Shown here in pieces: positions 34,170 through 36,771 of a stretch of 36,771 bases of DNA. The stretch spans positions 1-36,771 of the forward strand of contig NZ_JARVWW010000053.1 in assembly GCF_029846715.1 (NCBI RefSeq), read 5' to 3'. The notes beneath the pieces are model-generated. The model searched no databases. It saw only the letters and a list, made by a program, of their open reading frames with translations, and had not been told where the DNA came from. Each line of letters opens with the position of its first letter. Position 1 is the first letter of the stretch. This DNA comes from Bradyrhizobium nivariense. GTDB lineage: Bacteria; Pseudomonadota; Alphaproteobacteria; Rhizobiales; Xanthobacteraceae. The position numbers and the translations under genes were made by a program.

Positions 34170-34197
34170 GTTAGCGCTAACTGGCCCGTGGATAGCG
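34170..34197 (+). promoter_or_regulatory. palindrome and sigma-54-like promoter candidate
   Basis: The 12-base palindrome GTTAGCGCTAAC (34170-34181) touches CTGGCCCG-TGGA-TAGCG (34181-34197). The latter has GG and GC ten bases apart, as in -24/-12 sites, but with mismatches in the -24 (CCC for CAC) and -12 (TAGC for TTGC) parts. It lies about 38 bases before the start of the binding-protein gene. No NifA TGT-N10-ACA site was seen. Confidence 0.35.
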
Positions 34198-34234
34198 CTG
34201 CCTTGTCACACGAAAACACATGGAAGGAATAGAG

Positions 34235-35071
34235 ATGTCTGAAAGATTTGTGCTTCGTCTCACGGCAAACGTGTTGGCTGTCGCACTCACCCTGGCCAAT
34301 GGCGGCGCGGACGCGGAAGGCGCAAGGAAAGTTATTAATGCAATGGCGGTAACTGTATTTCCGCCGTTCGAATTCGCCGATGCATCCGGAAATCTCGTTG
34401 GTTTCGACATCGACGTTCTCGATGGGATTGCTTCCAAGATGGGCGCGCAAGTCAACTGGACCCAATCGAGCTTCGCCCAGATAATCAGCTTCGCCCCCCT
34501 CAAGACAAAGCGTGCGGATATCCTTTCGAGCGCACTAGGCGATACGCCCGAACGCCGCGCCAGTGTGAACTTTATCGATTACGTATATCAACCCTATGTG
34601 TTCTACACGGTAAGGGCGAGCGCTGATCAATTCCCCAACATGGATGTGCTGTGCGGCAAAAGAGTCGGGGCAATACGCACCAGTGTTATCGAAACCGGCG
34701 CGGTGGTCAAATGGAGCGAGGAGAATTGCACCAAAGCTGGCAAGCCTGCGATCATCGTGGTGCCCGGAGAGAACACGCCCCAAGTGCGCCTTATGGTCAA
34801 GCAGGGCTTTGCCGATGCGGGTCTGACGGGTGCGGCGATAATCGCGTATCAAAATAAGCTCGAGGAAGACCAGTACGCGGTCATTGGCAAACCTGTGATC
34901 AAGCTGTTGACCGGTATGGCTTATTCAAAAGATGACCACAAGTTCGGAGAAGAGCTTAAACAGGCACTTGGCGCATTGATCGCTGATGGCACCTATAGTC
35001 AGCTGCTACACAAGTGGGGCCTGCCGGATGATGCCTCAATCGAGAAGCCAATGATCAATGGCCAGCCCTGA
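34235..35071 (+). CDS. second periplasmic amino-acid-type substrate-binding protein (orphan)
   Basis: 278 residues from an ATG preceded by AAGGAATAGAG. Signal peptide: MSERFVLRLTANVLAVALTLANGGADAEG, cleavage near ADA. The mature part follows the same template as the protein at 10847-11686, with well over half the residues identical by eye: INAMAVTVFPPFEF, GFDIDVLDGIASKMGA, SFAPLKTKRADILSSALGDTPERR, WSEENCTKAGKPAI, ADAGLTGAAIIAYQNKLE and the shared C-terminus MINGQP. No permease or ATPase gene is adjacent. The two are paralogues, probably for related amino acids or opine-like ligands. An ATG at 34220 would add five residues. Intact. Confidence 0.9.
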   Translation: MSERFVLRLTANVLAVALTLANGGADAEGARKVINAMAVTVFPPFEFADASGNLVGFDIDVLDGIASKMGAQVNWTQSSFAQIISFAPLKTKRADILSSALGDTPERRASVNFIDYVYQPYVFYTVRASADQFPNMDVLCGKRVGAIRTSVIETGAVVKWSEENCTKAGKPAIIVVPGENTPQVRLMVKQGFADAGLTGAAIIAYQNKLEEDQYAVIGKPVIKLLTGMAYSKDDHKFGEELKQALGALIADGTYSQLLHKWGLPDDASIEKPMINGQP

Positions 35072-35623
35072 TTAGTGCGGTTGGTCCGTCGTGCGGTTCC
35101 GGAGATCGCACGTGGTAAAAAGAAGCACGAACTCATTGTCGCTATTTTCGGCGGGAGCAGAAACGGCAGGCGGCGCAAACGGGTTGTAGACTGAACATGA
35201 CGGTTGCCGGCGAATGTCCCTGGACGAAGGCGTCTCGTGCCGCTTCAGAAGTATGGTCCGAGACACGCGCAAAAGGTTATCTTCGAATTTGAGATAGAAG
35301 CATACCGCGACAATCTGGATCCAATACGCACCCTGATTGCCGCGCGGCAAATAGAAGCATGAACCGCGCAAGTTCTGTATGACTTCGGTGTGTCCGTAGT
35401 CGGAACAGATGATGTATCTGTCTCGCGCAGAAGGTGGGCCGTGCGCAAGAAAATGGCCCCCTAGGCAACGTCGGCGCAATAGCCCGGCTGGATCTTTTGT
35501 CAGACCGCGCCGTCGGGCGTCACCGTGCATTCCATCGAGCTGATCGATGGAAGCTGCGAAGTCAAACGACGTTTTTTAAGACGTGTGCGTCCCGATCGAG
35601 AGTCTCGTCGGCGGAAGCGACTA
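35072..35623. other. intergenic region, with a hairpin after the binding-protein gene
   Basis: CGTGCG (35090-35095) and CGCACG (35107-35112) form a hairpin 18 bases after the stop, a possible weak terminator without a T-run. A 152-codon minus frame (35072-35530) has no family similarity. Nothing else is seen. Confidence 0.35.
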
Positions 35624-36589
35624 TCATACCGCAACGCGAGTCCCACGTGCGAGCTCGCTGAGCGCCGCCCGGTATTCGCGATCGAGCTTATCCACTATGC
35701 GGGACACGGGCTCGATCTCCCGGATCCTGCCCACACCCTGTCCGGCTGACCATATCCCCTTCCACGGCTTGACCTCGGCACCTTCCAGACCCGTGAAGTT
35801 CATTTTTGCGCTGCTGCTTGCGACAATTTCGAGGTCAAGCCCTTGCGCCACGATACTCGGGATAAGCATGTTCGCTCGAGCTCCCGTAAAGGCGCGCGTG
35901 ATGATCAGATCTTCGCACGAGCTCGTAAGCAGCATCGTCTGATGGGCGGGGTCGGTCCTGCTTTCCGATGCGGCCATGAAGGAGGTGCCGATATAGGCGA
36001 AATCAGCGCCCAGCGCTCTCGACGCCAGCACAGCCCGGCCGCTCGAGATTCCGCCGGCCAGCGCGATATATCCGGAGAAGAAGCTCCTGACTTCCTCGAC
36101 GAAGACGTTGTTGCAAAGGTCCCCGGTATGCCCCCCCGCCCCCGCACACACGAGCACGAGGCCGTCTACGCCCGCTGCAGCGGCCTTCCGCGCGTAGGCG
36201 ACGGAGTTAACATCTGCGAAAACTAGACCACCGTAGGAATGCGCCACTTCGACGGCCGGCCGGGGAGCGCCCAACGCCGTGATGACAATCGGAGGCCTAA
36301 ACGTTTCTACCAATTTCAGGTCTTCCGGCAGACGCTTGTTCGTCGAATGCATAACAAGATTCAGCGCCCAAGGCGTCTCTGGGCGATCGCTTAGGCCGGA
36401 TTTGACAGACTCCAACATGTTCTTGAGTTCCGCGGCATTTCTAGCATTTGGCGTCGGAAGAGAGCCTACGATGCCGGCCTTACAGCAAGCCAAGAGAAGT
36501 TCAGGCCCGGAAATCAAAAACATAGGAGCAGCAAACACCGGTAGACGGAGGGTCTGCAGGGCGAGTTTGGCGTCCGGGATCTTAAGCAT
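35624..36589 (-). CDS. nitronate monooxygenase
   Basis: 321 residues of the NMO (2-nitropropane dioxygenase) family, an FMN enzyme that oxidises nitronates such as propionate 3-nitronate to aldehyde and nitrite. GGAGG stands four bases before the ATG at 36589. Visible: FAAPMFLISGPELLLACCKAGIVGSLP, the FMN region PWALNLVMHS, the catalytic-type His154 in CAGAGGHTGDL, FSGYIALAGGISSGRAVLASRALGADFAYIGTSFMA and ARANML. Family members vary and some use other substrates, so the assignment is to family. 3-Nitropropionate is a toxin of some legumes, which would suit an island gene, but that is inference. It is downstream of an IS3-family transposase in the same direction. Confidence 0.88.
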   Translation of the reverse strand: MLKIPDAKLALQTLRLPVFAAPMFLISGPELLLACCKAGIVGSLPTPNARNAAELKNMLESVKSGLSDRPETPWALNLVMHSTNKRLPEDLKLVETFRPPIVITALGAPRPAVEVAHSYGGLVFADVNSVAYARKAAAAGVDGLVLVCAGAGGHTGDLCNNVFVEEVRSFFSGYIALAGGISSGRAVLASRALGADFAYIGTSFMAASESRTDPAHQTMLLTSSCEDLIITRAFTGARANMLIPSIVAQGLDLEIVASSSAKMNFTGLEGAEVKPWKGIWSAGQGVGRIREIEPVSRIVDKLDREYRAALSELARGTRVAV

Positions 36590-36661
36590 TGAACCTCCAT
36601 TTATCCGTGTCGAGAGTTGGCCCCGTCGCGCGACAGAAGTGATATCAGAGCCGGTCCCGAT
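36590..36661 (-). promoter_or_regulatory. short leader between the IS3-like element and the nitronate monooxygenase
   Basis: The ribosome site GGAGG is here. No separate promoter is clear. Read-through from the element, which points the same way, could drive the gene. Confidence 0.3.
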
Positions 36662-36771
36662 TGTCTGAACAAAAATTCCGCGTCGATAAGTGGAGACTCT
36701 GCCGGTGTTAGGCCGCCGCGCGGAGCGGAGGAAGATCGAAGTAGGCTTGATCCGGGGTGCGGTCGTCAAGG
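36662..36771 (-). mobile_element. end of an IS3-family insertion sequence (cut by the window edge)
   Basis: The transposase tail described next ends at 36708. On the plus strand TGTCTGAACA (36662-36671) begins with TG, as IS3 ends do, and is the most likely terminus. The rest of the element lies beyond the window, so the end is not confirmed by a matching inverted repeat. Confidence 0.5.
36708..36771 (-). CDS. IS3-family transposase, C-terminal fragment
   Basis: About 20 residues ending LDDRTPDQAYF, then DLPPLRAAA and a TAA stop (36708-36710). The phrase (T)P-x-x-AYF and a short proline-rich tail is the usual end of IS3-family OrfB integrases. Only the tail is in the window. It points in the same direction as the nitronate monooxygenase and is in a different frame. 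Confidence 0.6.
   Translation of the reverse strand, partial: LDDRTPDQAYFDLPPLRAAA

Noticed and set aside
1..36771. nod boxes, CRISPR arrays, tRNA or rRNA genes
   Set aside because: I looked for these patterns by eye and found no convincing example; a weak tRNA could still be missed without a folding search.

Overview
The window looks like an accessory segment, probably a symbiosis island, of a Bradyrhizobium-type alphaproteobacterium. This is inferred from the GC-rich coding style, a rhizobial palindromic repeat (14719-14767), small proteins of a kind I associate with Bradyrhizobium, an IS66 element with a UPF0149-like passenger gene, the 3' end of a probable IS3-family transposase, broken genes, and many vitamin and catabolic genes. 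No nod, nif or type III secretion gene is visible, so the island assignment is not proven.

Layout. 1-2.2 kb: start of a truncated minus-strand ORF at the edge, then a chemotaxis receptor gene broken by two frameshifts. 2.7-4.5 kb: panB-panC (pantothenate). 4.9-5.4 kb: two small proteins. 5525-8683: a complete IS66-family element with terminal inverted repeats and a perfect 8-bp target duplication (GAACATTA). 9.0-9.8 kb: two conserved small unknowns. 10.8-11.7 kb: an orphan periplasmic amino-acid-binding protein. 12.6-13.9 kb: diaminopropionate ammonia-lyase. 14.0-15.5 kb: scoAB (3-oxoacid CoA-transferase) around a palindromic repeat. 15.5-16.4 kb: decayed-looking DNA. 16.6-17.5 kb: a TauD-like protein that seems to lack two of the three iron ligands. 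18.7-23.2 kb: biotin operon bioB-panD-bioF-bioD-bioA, with aspartate decarboxylase panD inside it. 23.5-25.95 kb: a divergent Dabb protein and pabB-pabA (p-aminobenzoate branch of folate). 26.1-32.3 kb: a minus-strand catabolic cluster with a fused alpha/beta E1 dehydrogenase, an IclR regulator, a Rieske oxygenase, its ferredoxin-reductase and a DUF1989 protein. 32.7-33.3 kb: an Lrp/AsnC regulator. 34.2-35.1 kb: a second binding protein, paralogous to the first. 35.6-36.6 kb: a nitronate monooxygenase. 36.7 kb to the edge: IS3-family transposase tail.

Two themes stand out. The first is vitamin supply: panB, panC and panD give three pantothenate enzymes, bioBFDA the late biotin pathway, and pabAB the start of the p-aminobenzoate branch. 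The second is catabolism or detoxification of small nitrogenous or aromatic compounds: diaminopropionate lyase, nitronate monooxygenase, the Rieske system and orphan solute-binding proteins. This would suit life with a legume host, but the substrates of the Rieske cluster and of the binding proteins cannot be read from sequence. Most of the vitamin and catabolic genes lie on the minus strand in tightly packed, translationally coupled groups.
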